Source: Setaria digitata
Taxonomy: Eukaryota > Nematoda > Chromadorea > Rhabditida > Setariidae
Reading direction: 5' to 3'
Assembly: GCA_003640385.1 (NCBI GenBank)
Contig: RCAB01000072.1
Span: forward strand, 124,001-188,000
DNA: 64,000 nucleotides
Shown: piece by piece, positions 22,541 through 35,669 of the stretch
Position numbering within the stretch: position 1 is the first letter of the stretch
How the letters are laid out: each line of letters begins with the position of its first letter
Position numbers and translations under genes: made by a program
The notes under the pieces: model-generated
What the model saw: only the letters and a program-made list of their open reading frames with translations
Databases searched by the model: none
Told to the model about the DNA's origin: nothing

Positions 22541-22771
22541 CTATCCAGTCAGGAAAGGGAAGCCATAATCCCAAAGAGACCACACAAACCAACCGGATCG
22601 ATGGTCCACCACATACGGAAGCCCTTCCGCAAAACCTAGCAGATAACGGGAAATCAAATAACCAGCAGCAAGGGTACGGACCCGGAATGCAATTGTATGC
22701 CATGCTATGGCGTCTTTGTTGTTTCTCTGAAATAATACCATTTTTACTCTCCTCTTCTGTTCCTTCCACAT
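22541..22771 (-). CDS. small ORF upstream of SUB1, unknown
   Basis: An uninterrupted 76-residue reading frame begins MWKEQKRRVKMVLF and ends DYGFPFLTG with a TAG. It is unusually rich in Trp, Tyr, Phe, Gly and Arg for random AT-rich DNA (FRVRTLAAGYLISRYLLG, VVDHRSGWFVWSLW) and could be a small membrane-associated protein. I do not recognise a family. An overlapping 150-residue frame on the same strand (22769-22317) runs on into SUB1 exon 1 out of frame and looks like its shadow. Position and spacing suggest the first cistron of an operon with SUB1. The alternative is that this is a long 5' leader. Confidence 0.38.
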   Translation of the reverse strand: MWKEQKRRVKMVLFQRNNKDAIAWHTIAFRVRTLAAGYLISRYLLGFAEGLPYVVDHRSGWFVWSLWDYGFPFLTG

Positions 22772-23076
22772 TCTCTCAATGTCTCAAAACCGTTTTATCC
22801 TCTAACAACCTACTTGCTAATCTGTGTTTCTATCACTCTCTTGGGTCATAAGTCACGGTACCAGAGTCTATGTTGCTTAGAGTGATTTGGAACGGTGCTA
22901 GTAATTAATTCCGGGCTGTTTGTAATTATTCTCAGTGATTGGGCTGACCATGGTATATGTTTACTGTATAATTATTTTTAGTTAATGTAATTGTGAAGTT
23001 AGGTATTGTGCTTTAGAATTTGAGTGCTTCAAAATTCGAGTACAGTTGGCAAGGTGTTGGTAGACATCTAAAGAAG
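22772..23076. promoter_or_regulatory. divergent promoter region
   Basis: About 300 bases separate the minus-strand ORF/SUB1/SF3B6 group from the plus-strand OTUD6/ELMOD pair. Both groups must be driven from here or nearby. No obvious TATA box is seen. Confidence 0.5.
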
Positions 23077-25732
23077 ATGGATGAAGAAGAGGAAATCAGT
23101 GATTTGGGACAACTGAAAGCTGCACATCGGAAAGAACGGAAAGAATTACAGTGTAAGACATTTTATTTGTTTTAAAAAACTTCGATTAATTTCACTCCAT
23201 TCTTTTCGAGTTTTGTGTTTATTTTACTTTATTTGCACTCGAAATATTTATGAGATCTTTTTCTCCTTAGGATTTTTTCCTAGTCAAGATCCTTTAGGAT
23301 TTGCAAATAATGCAGATTTTTTTAGTTTATTTCTTTAGTATTCTAGTAGTTATAACTATGATTAGCATCAAAACATTATTATCATAAATAAATGAGTGCT
23401 TTGTGTTAGTTTTTTTTAAAAAAAAGTGGTAGAAATGTAGATGCTTTACTACTAATATCTTCATATTTCAGCTAAGATAATGAATATGAAACATTCGATA
23501 GCAAAGACTGATAAAAAGCGGAAGAAGGAAGTAGTTGCTGAAATAGCTAAATTAGAAGAAGAAATGAAGAAACGCCATGAAAAGGTTTTTCTTTTGTGAT
23601 TTCTAAAATGGATAACAATTACTGAACGAATATCAACATTAGAGCATTATTTAGCCAGGTACATGTTGCCTTCTCATCTCATTATCGAGCACCATCTGCG
23701 CTTCTTTAGTATTTGAAGCATTTTTGTTGTTAAAGTGAATGCATTTTGTTTGCTGGATGGTGGTAAAATTTGACGAGAAAAAATTGCTGGGCAGTTTCTG
23801 AATTCATAAATACTCAATGAAGGTTTTTGAAAGTTAGAGGACCATTAGATTATTGGTCAAATATCCCAGTTAGTTAGGTAAGCTAAAGCGATATATCTTT
23901 AGGATGTGCCAAATCAATTAATAACAAACCATGTGAGCTTCAAAAATTAGTTATGTGTTACTGAAAGTTCAAATACTTAATTTTAACTCACCAGCAATCC
24001 ATGAAACTGGTGTATAAAAGTGAATTTTAGAATGAAATAATTCTTTAGGAATTAGCTGAACTGGAGTCATCTCTGCCAGAAGCGTCTGTAGAGACTGCTG
24101 TTGTGGAACAACATCAAGAAAAAGAGCCGCGTATCTCGAAAGCTCATAAGCGACGAGTAGGAATTAGCAATTTTCTCACGAAATAATGTATATTATTGAA
24201 ATTTGTTTGAATTACAATGAATCTCGAACTATTGGTAAAATATCCCAGTTCAACTACAGGAAAATTTTACATGACTCTGTAACTTGTAAAAATACCATAG
24301 CACTTTTGACATGTGAAAACTGAAAATAAAATTGCAGGAGAAAAAGGCCGAGCTCAATAAGAAACGAGAAGAAGCGGCAGTACAAGCTATGATTGATGCA
24401 GAAAGTGCACCTAGTATGGTTTATTTTAAACTTTTCTGTCGAAGAAAAGAAAAATATAGGCCAGAGGTGGATTTGTTTCTTTTGGTTTTATAGGAATAAT
24501 TGTGTTTTGTGTTTTAGTTGCCATTAAAAAGATTTTTAATTGAATTGTGTCCTGAAACATTTTAGGAAAAATTGAAAGTGACGCAATCGAACAACAGTTA
24601 ATGGATCGTGGGCTTGTTATACATAACATTGAACCGGATGGCGATTGCTTATACAGTGCTGTAGCACATCAACTTTCTTTAATCACTTCTGGCCAGGTTA
24701 CTCTTACCAGTTATATTTTATGAGACATTTTTTCTAAACATGATAGATTTATAAAAAATGATTGTTTGATGGGAAATCGTCAGTTCAAAAGTTTGGTGTT
24801 GCAAATTTTGTTTCAGTTTAAAAGCGAAGACATTCGTCAAAAAGCTGCTATTTATATGCGAACACATAAAAATGATTTTCTTCCATTTTTAATTGGTGAA
24901 GATGGCAATACGATTGATGAAATTGAATTTGAGGAGTACTCCATGAAAGTTGAGAAATGCTGCAGGGATGGTGGTGTATGGGGTGGTGAACCGGAAGTAA
25001 ATTTGTTTTTAATTGTAGCATATTTTGAAATAAACTTGGTGATAGGTGATAAATTGGCGCTAGATTGCAGTTCATCATGATTTGTTCTTTATAAAATTGT
25101 TGTTTTTCGGATTTTAGACAATACTTTATCCATGTATTTTGAAGCGTAGAATTAAAAATTTCGAGGATCTTCAATGCAAACTGGGCCATCACTCAGTGCA
25201 TGCACTGTCAGTAATATTAATAATAATAAATTTTCTCAACAACAGGATAGATTAGGCGCATAATTCTACCAACTTTTAAAGTTTGTCTGTCATGTAAAGT
25301 GTAGTAATAGATTATTAAAGTGTTGGGTAGGTGTAGGTCGTAGTAATTTATTTAAATATCTGAGCTCCCAAGGAAGCTTTTATTTTTGCTTGTCTGGAAA
25401 TTAATAACATAAGCTAATAATGCTTTCATTAGTAAAAATACACAGCTTTACCGAAAATCTTTTGTTGTGGTTTCTGATTGTAAGAAACTTCAGTCGCATT
25501 ACATTTGATCTGACCTAACTTCTTTTTATAGCTTCGGGCCATCGCTTGTGCTCTGGAAAGGCGGATCGAAGTAATTCAGCCAGGAGGACGCGTTTTGCAT
25601 TTTGGTGAAGAATATGATGATAAAAAGCCTTTGATTATTACATTCCATCAATTTGCCTATAATTTAGGAGAACACTATAATTCGACTGTCCCAAATAGTG
25701 TCAGAGTCCTCTCCAACGATTTCGACCCCTGA
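23077..25732 (+). CDS. OTUD6B: OTUD6-type OTU deubiquitinase
   Basis: Seven exons: 23077-23152, 23472-23584, 24049-24156, 24338-24413, 24566-24696, 24817-24996 and 25532-25732. Phases are 1, 0, 0, 1, 0 and 0, giving 294 residues, the usual OTUD6 length. The N-terminal third is a Lys/Glu coiled coil (LKAAHRKERKELQ, KLEEEMKKRHEK). The OTU domain starts with the catalytic box EPDGDCLYSAVAHQL (Asp about 149, Cys about 152), continues through GVWGGEPE, and ends with the histidine box GEHYNST (His about 276). It is a cysteine protease that removes ubiquitin; OTUD6B relatives act on translation-associated complexes. All catalytic residues are intact. It is followed on the same strand by the ELMOD gene. 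Confidence 0.96.
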
Positions 25733-26613
25733 TTTTGATCTGAACCGGGTAATGCGAAAGAAGAGAGATTTTTTCGGCTGGAATAGTTACTACTTCGTAG
25801 GAATCGAACATTTGTGCTCATTTTGACTTTTGCGATAGTAAAAGATATTTTTCTGGTTCAAAAACTAAGCCTTATACTCCGGTTTGTTTTCATGGACTAT
25901 AAAAATTAGAAATATTTCTAAGGAGATTTAGATTTTGGTACTTGTTACGGGAAACTTCTTTTACTTACATTCTAACCTATATTTTTTATCTCTCATATAG
26001 GTTGTCCAAATTTTTACGAGCTTTGTGAACCAGATATAGTTCGATGTTGAAATGCTGTTATTAAAATTGCTTATTGTCCTTCATATATATTGTATATTAA
26101 AACTCTATGCATTTATGGCTTATTCTTTTTTAACAAAGGCAACAAAGCAATATTAGCCGCAACGCTTCTTTATATTTTATATCTAATTTTTTAGCAGTTT
26201 CGTTGTGGTACCGACGCATAAGATGCTATCGTAATTCTCTTCCTTTAACCATGTGAAAGTTTGTCGGCAAATTATAATGAAGCTAAGAGCAATAATTTCC
26301 TATCAGCTATTATCACACATGAATTGTTGTGATTCAGAACTTTCCTTCGACACTAAGTTATTGTAAAAATTATGAACATATATATATATCTAGTGGGAGT
26401 TAAGAATTTGGGTAAACTTTTTTTTTTCGTTTTCTGTGTAGCTCCTTATAATAAAATTTTGAAATGCATTTCACGATTCTTATCTGTCTCTTATTTGTCC
26501 TACACATTCCCACTTCACTCTAGACATTTCAAATAACGTTTTTTTTCATAAATGCATTCTGGTAGGAAGAGATTATTTTCTTTTGATTTTAGAATTTTCA
26601 TCTAATAAATTTC
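25733..26613. other. spacer between OTUD6 and ELMOD
   Basis: About 0.9 kb of AT-rich DNA with no coding exon. A TTTTGATTTTAG acceptor ends at 26592, 21 bases before the ELMOD ATG, and may receive a spliced leader. Confidence 0.55.
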
Positions 26614-28436
26614 ATGGATTGGCAAGACAAAAGTACTTCCGTCAGCTTTTCCCAATACTTTTGCTCCATATTTCGTCGTATACTGCGAGTTACACTGAAT
26701 TGGTTCATGCTGCTGATAACTGGCAAAACGGAGCTTGAAAGAATAGTAAACGTATTTTATGTACTTCCTGTAAACTGTAAACTCAAATTTCTTGTGGCAA
26801 GAATATTCCCACGGAACGAAATGTTTAGCAAGTCACTAGTTGTAAAAATTGACTAATTAATATAAAGCTTGGATCAACTGACTTGTTGCAGTTTTAGTTA
26901 ACTTGGAAAGCTGATAATTATGGTCAGATCACAGCAGAAGTGGAAAAACTCATTGATGAAGGAGAACTGCCATCTATGACGAGGTTTTGGAAGGCTGGAC
27001 AGGAAGACAAACTTGTGTGTTGAAATATACATATCATAAATATTTTTTTTATCAGGAATAGTTACAAACTTACGTAGTGAGAAATACTTATTATGTTATA
27101 TACAGCTATAGATTCCCTGAAATCCGATGTATAAATATATTTTCTTGCTTTATCGCTTAAGTGTATTTCTTTAGGCAACCAGAATCGTTAGAAAATGTTG
27201 TTCAGAAGTGGATATCGATCAATTTAACGAAATGAAAGATGTGTTAAAAAGATCACTGGGACAAATACGAGGCTATCGAGAACTGTGTGATTGTGTCGAA
27301 GAAATGCGCAAAGAAAAGTATGACTCTGGAAATCAAAGTCATGAAAAAAGGTTTGGTTTTGTGTGTGATGAGGAGATTATACTTAAACCCCAAATTAGTT
27401 GAGTTTTTCACTATTTCTGCTTTTGTAGATTGTTGAAACTATGGGAACTTTTAATGCCAAAAGAAGATTTGAGAGCTAGATTGACAGATCAGTGGCAGAA
27501 AATCGGATTTCAAGTAAGAAACTTTGAGTTTACTTCAATTGACTTACCCTAAACTACTATTTCTGTGTACTTCATTTACTCACACTCACCGCCTTCATTT
27601 ACTGAAGCTACCTGTCTGTGTAATTTTCTTTTCCTCTGATGAACATGAAATTGCGCAACTAACATTTAGGCTGTTTTGTGCATTAAATGTTGAAGACCTG
27701 AGAAGGGTCATCACAATGGCTTCTAGCTGTACAGAATAGTAAGTGGTTCCTTTTTGGATAGTTTTTGGTATTTGCAAACTGCTGTTTTACTCAGAGTCGA
27801 GATCCGGCAAGCGATTTCCGCGGAATGGGAGTCCTTTCTCTGGAGCAGCTGATTTTCCTGGCTCAATACGATGTCGCGCACGCACAGTCAATATTGTCGC
27901 TTTCAAATCATCCTTTGTACGGGTGAGTCATTTATCAGTTAGTGCCATTTCCGAAAATGAACTGCAAGGGAAGCAGGGAAGTTGTGCTTCACTGGAATCA
28001 GTCGCTTTTCTCATTTTCTTAATTTGTGAAGTTATAATCCTTTCTAGCTTTCCAATGGCCGTAACAGGAATCAATTTAACAGCTTTAGTTCGGCGACTAC
28101 TACAAGACGATGTACTAAAAATGCATTTTTACAATACTGTTCGTGGTGCACCAACGATTGATAATTTCCATCACGTTTTCTGTATGTCATTTTTACGCAT
28201 TATTTGCTTTTTCCTTTTGAAAGAATATTTGTTATTACTGCTTAATACATTTGAACAGAATTTAATTCCATTCTTCAGGTCAAATTTTCAAGTTGTTTTG
28301 TGCGTTCTGGACGAGAAGAAAGCCAGAACTGGTTAATTTCAATTTCGTAAAGGATGATTTTGAAGCTCAGTTGGTGGCATATTTATATTCAGAGGAAGCA
28401 AATTTGGATAAGTTAGATATCAAATTTTTCGAGTAA
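26614..28436 (+). CDS. ELMOD: ELMO domain-containing protein (ELMOD1/2-like)
   Basis: Exons 26614-26745, 26898-27014, 27175-27350, 27429-27513, 27795-27922, 28048-28181 and 28279-28436 join in phase (0, 0, 2, 0, 2, 1) and give 309 residues. The N-terminus has a hydrophobic/basic stretch and TGKTELERI, matching the ELMOD start. The ELMO domain follows: GYRELCDCVEEMRKEKYDS, LLKLWELLMP, QWQKIGFQ, DPASDFRGMGVLSLEQL, then AVTGINLTALVRRLL and FKLFCAFW. ELMOD proteins are GAPs for Arf-family GTPases. The arginine expected for catalysis, before the ELMO core, is within the QIRGYREL segment, but I have not proved it is the catalytic one. It may be co-transcribed with OTUD6. Confidence 0.94.
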
Positions 28437-29516
28437 CCGGGATTTAGAAAATAATTAAGTATATCATATAGATTTTTACCAATCCCCACCAATTTGATCT
28501 GCCAAAATATGTAATTTCTTAGAAATTTGCTTCCCCCAATCCCACTTCCAAGTCATATCGAATGATATATATCCTGACAGAAAAAAAAAAAAAAAACACA
28601 CACACACACATAAAAAAACCACTACAAAAATTAACCAAAGCAGAAAGAGAATGATATATATTCTAGCACATCGAAGTTAATGTGTCAGAACCTGCTGTAA
28701 ACTTGTGAACCATCCATCGGCAACCTTATAGTACCACCTTTAGGCTAATATAAGTGTATATTGCCCATGGTCGCAGTGCGTTGTTATTTCTCTGCAGTCG
28801 TAATAAATTATGAATTATAAAACAAATGATATGTAACGTGATGTCGGCACTTAGCAGTCCTAACACACATTGCCTAAACATCCCAACCACTGAACTACGC
28901 TCAAATCGCTGCTGCTAATTATTCATTTTTGAAACAGTTGAACTCACAGCACTACAAACACTCCTCTGAGCTCTTACTCCGAAGTACGTTGGATTTACAA
29001 AACTATGAACCTGGCGATTTTCGGAATTAAAAAATCATCCAGTGCCACGCTCCTACCAGTAGGCGATCTGTATAACTATTATTTCACATCTTCACTTCAC
29101 GCAGTGTATGTCTTCATTCTTTTGATAGTAGCTTTATGCCCGCTTAATTTTGTGAGACTTTTAAAAACCAGCTTATCCGGAGGAGTTCGCACGGCTTAGA
29201 GATATTGCAAAACATGTTTTACTGTATTTCGCAAATGAAAAACCCATTCCTATATACAATGTACGAGCAAAAATAGGAAAAGTAATAGAATGGACATGAA
29301 CTGTGAATTGAAGTATGGTGACGCAACATGGATTTAAAGGGGATACAAGGAAGACGTAAAACAAGTTGTTTCTCAGCGCTAGAGTCAAATGAAAAATATT
29401 TTTGGAAAACATTTTAGCAAAGGAACTTTGGAAGTCCCTCTGTCTTTCATGAATCATTCAAATTTACTCAGTCTAATACATTTCGTAGTATCGTTCCAAT
29501 ATCATCGTCATTTTAT
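28437..29516. other. convergent 3' region of ELMOD and ARGLU1
   Basis: About 1.1 kb with no gene. It contains a poly-A/(CA)n tract and candidate AATAAA words such as 28802-28807. Confidence 0.6.
28581..28610. repeat. poly-A followed by (CA)7
   Basis: Sixteen A followed by seven CA units. A simple-sequence microsatellite, likely length-polymorphic. Confidence 0.9.
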
Positions 29517-32500
29517 TCATTTAAAGCCGAGCTTCAACTTAATTGGCGCCCTCATTGTTCCACCTTTATTCAATATCGCTTGTTGCTCACTTTTGGTTAG
29601 CATTTCTCGTTCCTGAATCAGCGCATTTCGTTCCATTTCCAGCTTGCTCTTCGTTTCTAGCATTAACAAACGTTCTTGCTTCTGAAAAAAGATTTTTGAC
29701 CAGTGACAACAGAAGGATTACCTCCAAAATAACCCAAAACTAAATATAGGCGAAAGACACGCCTTGGAAACTCACAATCCTAACCCGTATTTCACTCTTA
29801 ACTACAAACGCCACTATTAGGAATGTGTTCAAACCAGCAACTGCCCAATCAGGATTCTAAAAAAAGCTCATATTTGAATGAACATACTGCTCGTCAGTAG
29901 TACGAATTCGTGTACTTCGCTTTGGCGTTGCAACAGCTTATCGGCCAACGGAACACCTACTAGTAGTTTGCCTGTTGTATCCCAGCGATATCACGCAGCA
30001 GTGTATGTCCAAGTATTGTGCAAGATGTATGCACATTATGAATTTCCTCCCGAAGGACCACCATTCTTTGTTGATCACTTCTGAGTCAACAAAGAATGGT
30101 GGTGCTAGTCAATATCAGCTGGTTTAATTATTTACAAGTAATTCAAAGTAATTCAAACAGCTGCTGCGCGACTGATCTGAGCTGAAATTGTGCAATAGCC
30201 TGAAACATGGCATAACGGAAACTACAACACTTATTGTGTTAATCTAGTTGTACATCTGATACAAAACATCTTAAAACTTTACCAATTTCTTCTCTGTCTC
30301 TTCCAATTCTTTCATTTTCTTCTCCAAGCTTTCTTCAAGTTCTATGCATCGTTTTTTGGATTCTTCCTGCAAATGTTTTAACAATTCAAGCTTATCAGCA
30401 AAATTAATACCCATCAATGAATGAAGCGAAGGGAAGTCCATAGTCATCTTATGTAACTGAGAAGATGCTCCTAAATAAGTCTATTTTGAATAATTTTTGA
30501 ATAAATTTCGTTCCTGCGTTTTTTTGAATTTTTTTGAAACCATTCTTTTCGTGAGATGATGATCTAAAATGTTAAATTTGGAAAGCTTCAAAAAGTTTCA
30601 GCTCACTTCTTTTTTTCGGCTTTCCTCCACCTCGTGCATCATTTCCTGCTCAATTTGTGAACGCAATCTGGATTCTAGGTCTGCGCGTGCCTTGGCAACG
30701 CGTTCCTGCACCAACGATTCCAAATCAGCTACTCTTGCACTAACCTACAATGAAGACACTTTAGAGAAAAAACTGAGCAAAAGAGGTTGTCTTCTTTAAC
30801 CACAAGAATTTGCAAATCTTACACTGCAGCCTGATGAGAACCACTCGAAAACAAAACTTTGAGGAGAAGAAGCTTGGTGCTTCTAAACAACAGAGTAAAA
30901 TGTGCAAATTCTCGAAAACAAACATCTGCTAAATTACAAAATTAAGATCTAACATTAAAAAATACCATTGATGTGGTCGGACTCCATAAATGAATCCTTC
31001 CAGCTAATTAGCAGCCGCAAGGTGCATACACACAGACAGCTTTTCTCCATTCTTCAATGTTCTTTTTTTTGTGTGACACCTAACACGGTGTTAAACACGT
31101 AGCATAAACTAACTTGTTAAGAACCCGAACTATAAATAAAAAACCGGGAATGCTTACAACCAAAAGCAAAGATCTGGCATGAAAGGAAACAACTTCAACT
31201 CCAATTTTTGAAATTTCCAAGACTCAAGTTGTTTCAGCTTTAAACTTCAAACCAAGAAATAAATTCGCAGCAAGTACACTCACAACTAGTCTTTCCTCCA
31301 CGAACCTCATAATAACCAATGCTCTGTCTTACAAGTCCACAAAAACATATGCAAACGTATTCTTATGTTGCGTACAGCTAAGTTCACAGAAATTACTTAA
31401 AGTCTAGCACATTATTACAAAATTTTGGATTGCGAAGTCGTTAATTTTATCGGAAGCTCATAAAAATTTAGGCCAGAACACGCTTTCCTCTAATAACAGT
31501 TGATAATAACCGACAACTTAAATTACAGCAATAGCAATTAAGTAAAAATAAGAACCTTCCTAAAGATCCTCCAGTGGTTGATCACGTCTGACAATGCCGA
31601 CCAAAAATAATGAGAATTTAACCTCGACAATTAATCGACAACTGATAACAATATAAACAGAAAACTAAAAAAAAAACACTACCTGCTCAGTAACTCGAGC
31701 ATCCAACCATTCCTTCGCAGCCTGACTTAACTGCGACGCATCAAATTTTACTCCAGATCCTAATTCGCTTACTAACGCTCCTAGCGATGTGGAAGGCGAA
31801 TTTGAACTACCACCATTCCTAAACAGCGGAACACCATGACTAATGTAATTTCAAGTATGTTCTAATTAAAATGAAATGAAATTCATATTTACCGACTGCT
31901 CAGTTTATAGGATTTCAGACATAGCTTAACAAAAATAAGCATTCATGTTCAGTTTTGCCTTACATTTCGGTAGTATTATACCGAATGCTGTTTATAATCT
32001 TTTGCGGCCGAAAAATAAGATAAAGCTTTCAAAACTTAAAAAATGGGACTTGTAACAAGTGAGCCACATTACTACCAGAACTTAATAATAAACCCTTTCA
32101 TTTCCTAGCTTTCTAAGATTATTTTTCCAGCAAGGATCCAACATTTCAATACTGCCAGATAAATTACTCAGTTATGTGTACTCGAAACCTACCTCCTTAC
32201 AATTTCTTTATCATTTCAGGTCAAGCATTTATAACGAAATCGTGCCAAAAATAAAGCTTCATGACTCTACGGAATATAAATCTTCTATCAAATGTATGTG
32301 ATGTAGCACACTAAAAATAGGAGAAAATTCCAAATATATATGTTCAACTATTTCATAATCTAAATACTTATTTTCGGCTAAAATTAAATTGCAGATTCCT
32401 ACCAAGCCCATTCCGCCCATGCTTACACCGTTTTATCAATTCCTCATGACATACCCTCGTCTTTCTCTCTTCAACAATGATTCAATCTCATTGTCCGAAC

Positions 32501-32630
32501 CGGAATGATCCGAATCTCGTCTTCGCCGACGATCCTTCTCTTTGCGGTAACGCCTATCACGATCACGACGCTCGTCTCGTGATCGCGAACGCGAACGACG
32601 TCTACGATCACGTGATCTACTGCGAGGCAT
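29517..32630 (-). CDS. ARGLU1: ARGLU1-like RS/RE-rich splicing cofactor
   Basis: Exons 32630-32455, 31818-31683, 30744-30607, 30366-30283 and 29681-29517 join in phase (2, 0, 0, 0) and give 232 residues. The first about 58 residues are an Arg/Ser-Arg/Asp domain (MPRSRSRDRRRRSRSRSRD). A linker with WLDARVTEQVSARVADLES leads into a long Arg/Glu coiled coil (QIEQEMMHEVEESRKKE, LEESLEKKMKELEE). The tail QQAILNKGG...LKLGFK matches the ARGLU1 end, where human has ILGKGKSRPKLSF. ARGLU1 is a nuclear cofactor linking splicing and Mediator. Intron 4 contains a perfect hairpin, listed separately. Confidence 0.9.
30058..30102. repeat. perfect 17-bp hairpin in ARGLU1 intron 4
   Basis: Left arm 30058-30074 (CCACCATTCTTTGTTGA) is exactly complementary to right arm 30086-30102, loop of 11 bases. 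Confidence 0.92.
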
Positions 32631-35600
32631 TTATTGTCTGAATGAAACAAAAATTAAGTGAATCATCTTATCAGTAGCTTCAACACAGTATTCTTATCAG
32701 CAGCATCAGCCCAGTGAGACTATTAGAGTAGACAGCTGCTTAAAACGGTTTAAGTCAAAAATGACATATATCTCGAAAACCGAAATCAAGCGCTAAAAAG
32801 TTGCCAGTAATGGAACTCAACCACTCACTTTTACTCATAAACTTTGCAATAGCAAATTACCAGCGACTACACTTAAATGGGAAAGAAATCACAAGGATCA
32901 TCAATCGAGAGACTTTTTTTTGACTATTTTGATTAATAACTCAGCTCAGTGAGCAACTTCAAAAAGTCTCGACTTAGTTCATGTTCTATTCACAACCATC
33001 TAAATGAGTCACTTGTACCGCTCCGACGCTACCAGTGTTTTCTCTACTCGGATGGGCAACGACATCTTTTCCAAGGAAAAATTTCTAGTTATACAGCCCA
33101 GTAGGTCCTTTTCAATTCTGTCCCCAAACGCGTGCCCAACCTACCACTTACACAAACACCGCCAACACACTCGAAACCCCCTCACCCAGTACTCCCTTGA
33201 ACCCAATAGTTAACCACCTCCAACTAAAGTGCCCTCCGACTCAGACATCAAATTCCCAACTACCGTAATCGCGCCTATCTTGTAAATTGATCATTTTGAG
33301 ACTCCGGAAATCTCTTGCAACTCTTCGGCTAAAAATATCCACGAATGTTCAAATTGCTGGCCAGCTCTTGAATACTCTCTCACTCTGTATTACCATCAAG
33401 ATGTCAGCTAGTTAAGATAATAGTCCCATATCAGATAATTCACTTCGATTCCTCGATCATTATGGCGTGGATTTATTTAGCCAAGCATTTACTACTTTGG
33501 CATCCATAAAAATATTCACGTAGTGGATGAAAGAATACCAGCTTGTTGAGCGTCGAGGTTTAGAACGATCTGTGGATTCTGGATGTTAAGATCGATAAGT
33601 ATCAGTTAGTCGAAAGTACTGAGTAAATCATTCTGTGCATGCTGTCTGTAGTGAGGTGAGTAGCACAGAGGACTGCCGAAGCCTTAACTTACACATTATG
33701 ACGGTATAAGCAAATGTGAAGAAGAGGTGTAGAATTCAAATTAATTAATTCGAAAGATCAGCCGCAAGGGTCAAACTTGTCCAAGGCGGCCAGAGAATGA
33801 AACTAGAATTGATAACGACATGACTCCGATTTCAACTTCATCGACAATCCAATCGTCCAAGTAGACGCAGAATCAACAAATAGCAGACGGCTCAATCAGA
33901 AACAGGATTGGACGAAGTGCAGTAGAACACACTGAATCGAAAAGTGAAATTATCGAGCGACCCGAGATAACAGTCCATCTGCCGCTTGTTTAGAAGCGTC
34001 TTTGATGAAGGACTAGCGAAACTTTCCAACAACAGATTCCTCTATGAGCAGCAGATTCCTAATCACTGTTATAAGTGCTAGTCGTTTGACACTCACCTGT
34101 TAACATTGTTCCCCTCCTCGACCTCCCGAGCTGGTGACGTTGTTCACTCGCAATATCTGTTAAACTCTCTCAGTCACTAATAACTGATTTCATCCAGATG
34201 CTCCACTTTTAAAGTCTAAAAATTCTGAGTAATGGGAACGAAGATTCTTCCCCTACAGTAACTTCCATACGTGCATGAATCCTTTTCGCGTTGTCATAAT
34301 CAAGTGCAAATTCATCGCCTTCCATGAGTGAAATATCCAGGAGCAGGAATTTAGTCCATTGTATTTAATGTGGAGAGAATGAGCTCGAGATCTGAAGTAG
34401 CGTGCCCGAATAATGCCACGTGTGTGTTCTTAAATACTCAGCTCATTCGTTGCTGACGATGTGATTTTACTGAAAATGTGAATACAGATTTCCTTTTTCT
34501 TCACTGCAGCAAGGACTGGATGATGTGGTAATACTGCTGAACATCACCGTATATAATCGTATCACAAAGATTCAACGGTAAACTGACAACAGCTGACGAT
34601 TCGAAGATTGAGTTTTTGCTATTATTGTTGTTATTGCTGCTCCAAGCAAAGAGAGCACTGAAAACACACGAGAAGTATCTATCTGCCCTCGAGGGCTTGG
34701 CCGATTTTATATAACTTCCGTTAGATGCAATCACAATCGTTCTTTCCTTTATGCTGAATTTATTTCTTACTTTCCATTTGGCTATTACTAATTTACACGG
34801 TGATTTGATTAGCACTGGTCCTTGGGACATGAGAATGCTTGCTGAATAATTCACATAATTTAATTTCCTCCCGCATTCTTTTGATATTTCTATTTAGGAG
34901 GAATTTTTACATTCTCTATTACATTTTTCCTTTTTCTCGAAATCATGTAGTCTTGTGACAGGAAATCAATATTTAAAGTAATAACATTCTGAGATTTTAG
35001 TTTTTATTATACAGTTTTAGAGTTCGAAAGGTTCAAAAAACTTTAATTAGGAAATGTTAAGTGTAAAATTTACTTCAAAAGTTGAAATTTTGAAACTTAC
35101 TTCAAATTTCAAAATTCCAACTTTCAGTTTTAACTGCCGCTTCGATAGGAACAAGAAAATGCGAAAATATTTCATTAAAATACTTAGTCCTTTAAATTCA
35201 GAATTTCTAGTATAGAAAGGCGAAACAGAATGAAGTTTTTGGCTAAATAAATTATTCCTGCTTTCAAGAAATACACACTGTGATAAATCTTGAAAGCTAG
35301 CTTAGTGTGAAAATAACTTTAAACTTGAAAAGTTCAAAATTTTAACTAATTTTGTTAATGTGGTTAAGCGAAGTTCTATGCATATGAAAGCCTATTTGAT
35401 GGCCATCTATATCATTTTTCAGAAGCACTTCCAGATTTCGTTGAGGAGCTGTTCTCTAAAAGCTGCTCTCAGTCTCTAAAATTTTACGAGAATGAAAAAA
35501 TTCTTCTTGAAGGATTGATCCTTTCAGACCTCAAATATGTTAATTGACTAAATTATCGAATAATTTAAATTAGTAACGATCATCTTTGCTGTTTTTAGCT

Positions 35601-35669
35601 ACAGTTCCATTGTATTATCTAAGTCTAAGTGAATTTCGATAATGAACATCCGAAATAATTCATTAGTCT

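Noticed and set aside
22317..22769. 150-residue frame overlapping the start of SUB1
   Set aside because: It runs out of frame through SUB1 exon 1 and its donor; composition follows from the overlapping frame.
24848..25192. 114-residue minus-strand frame
   Set aside because: Antisense of OTUD6 exon 6.
27743..28336. 197-residue plus-strand frame
   Set aside because: It reads ELMOD exons 5 and 6 in a wrong frame, through introns.
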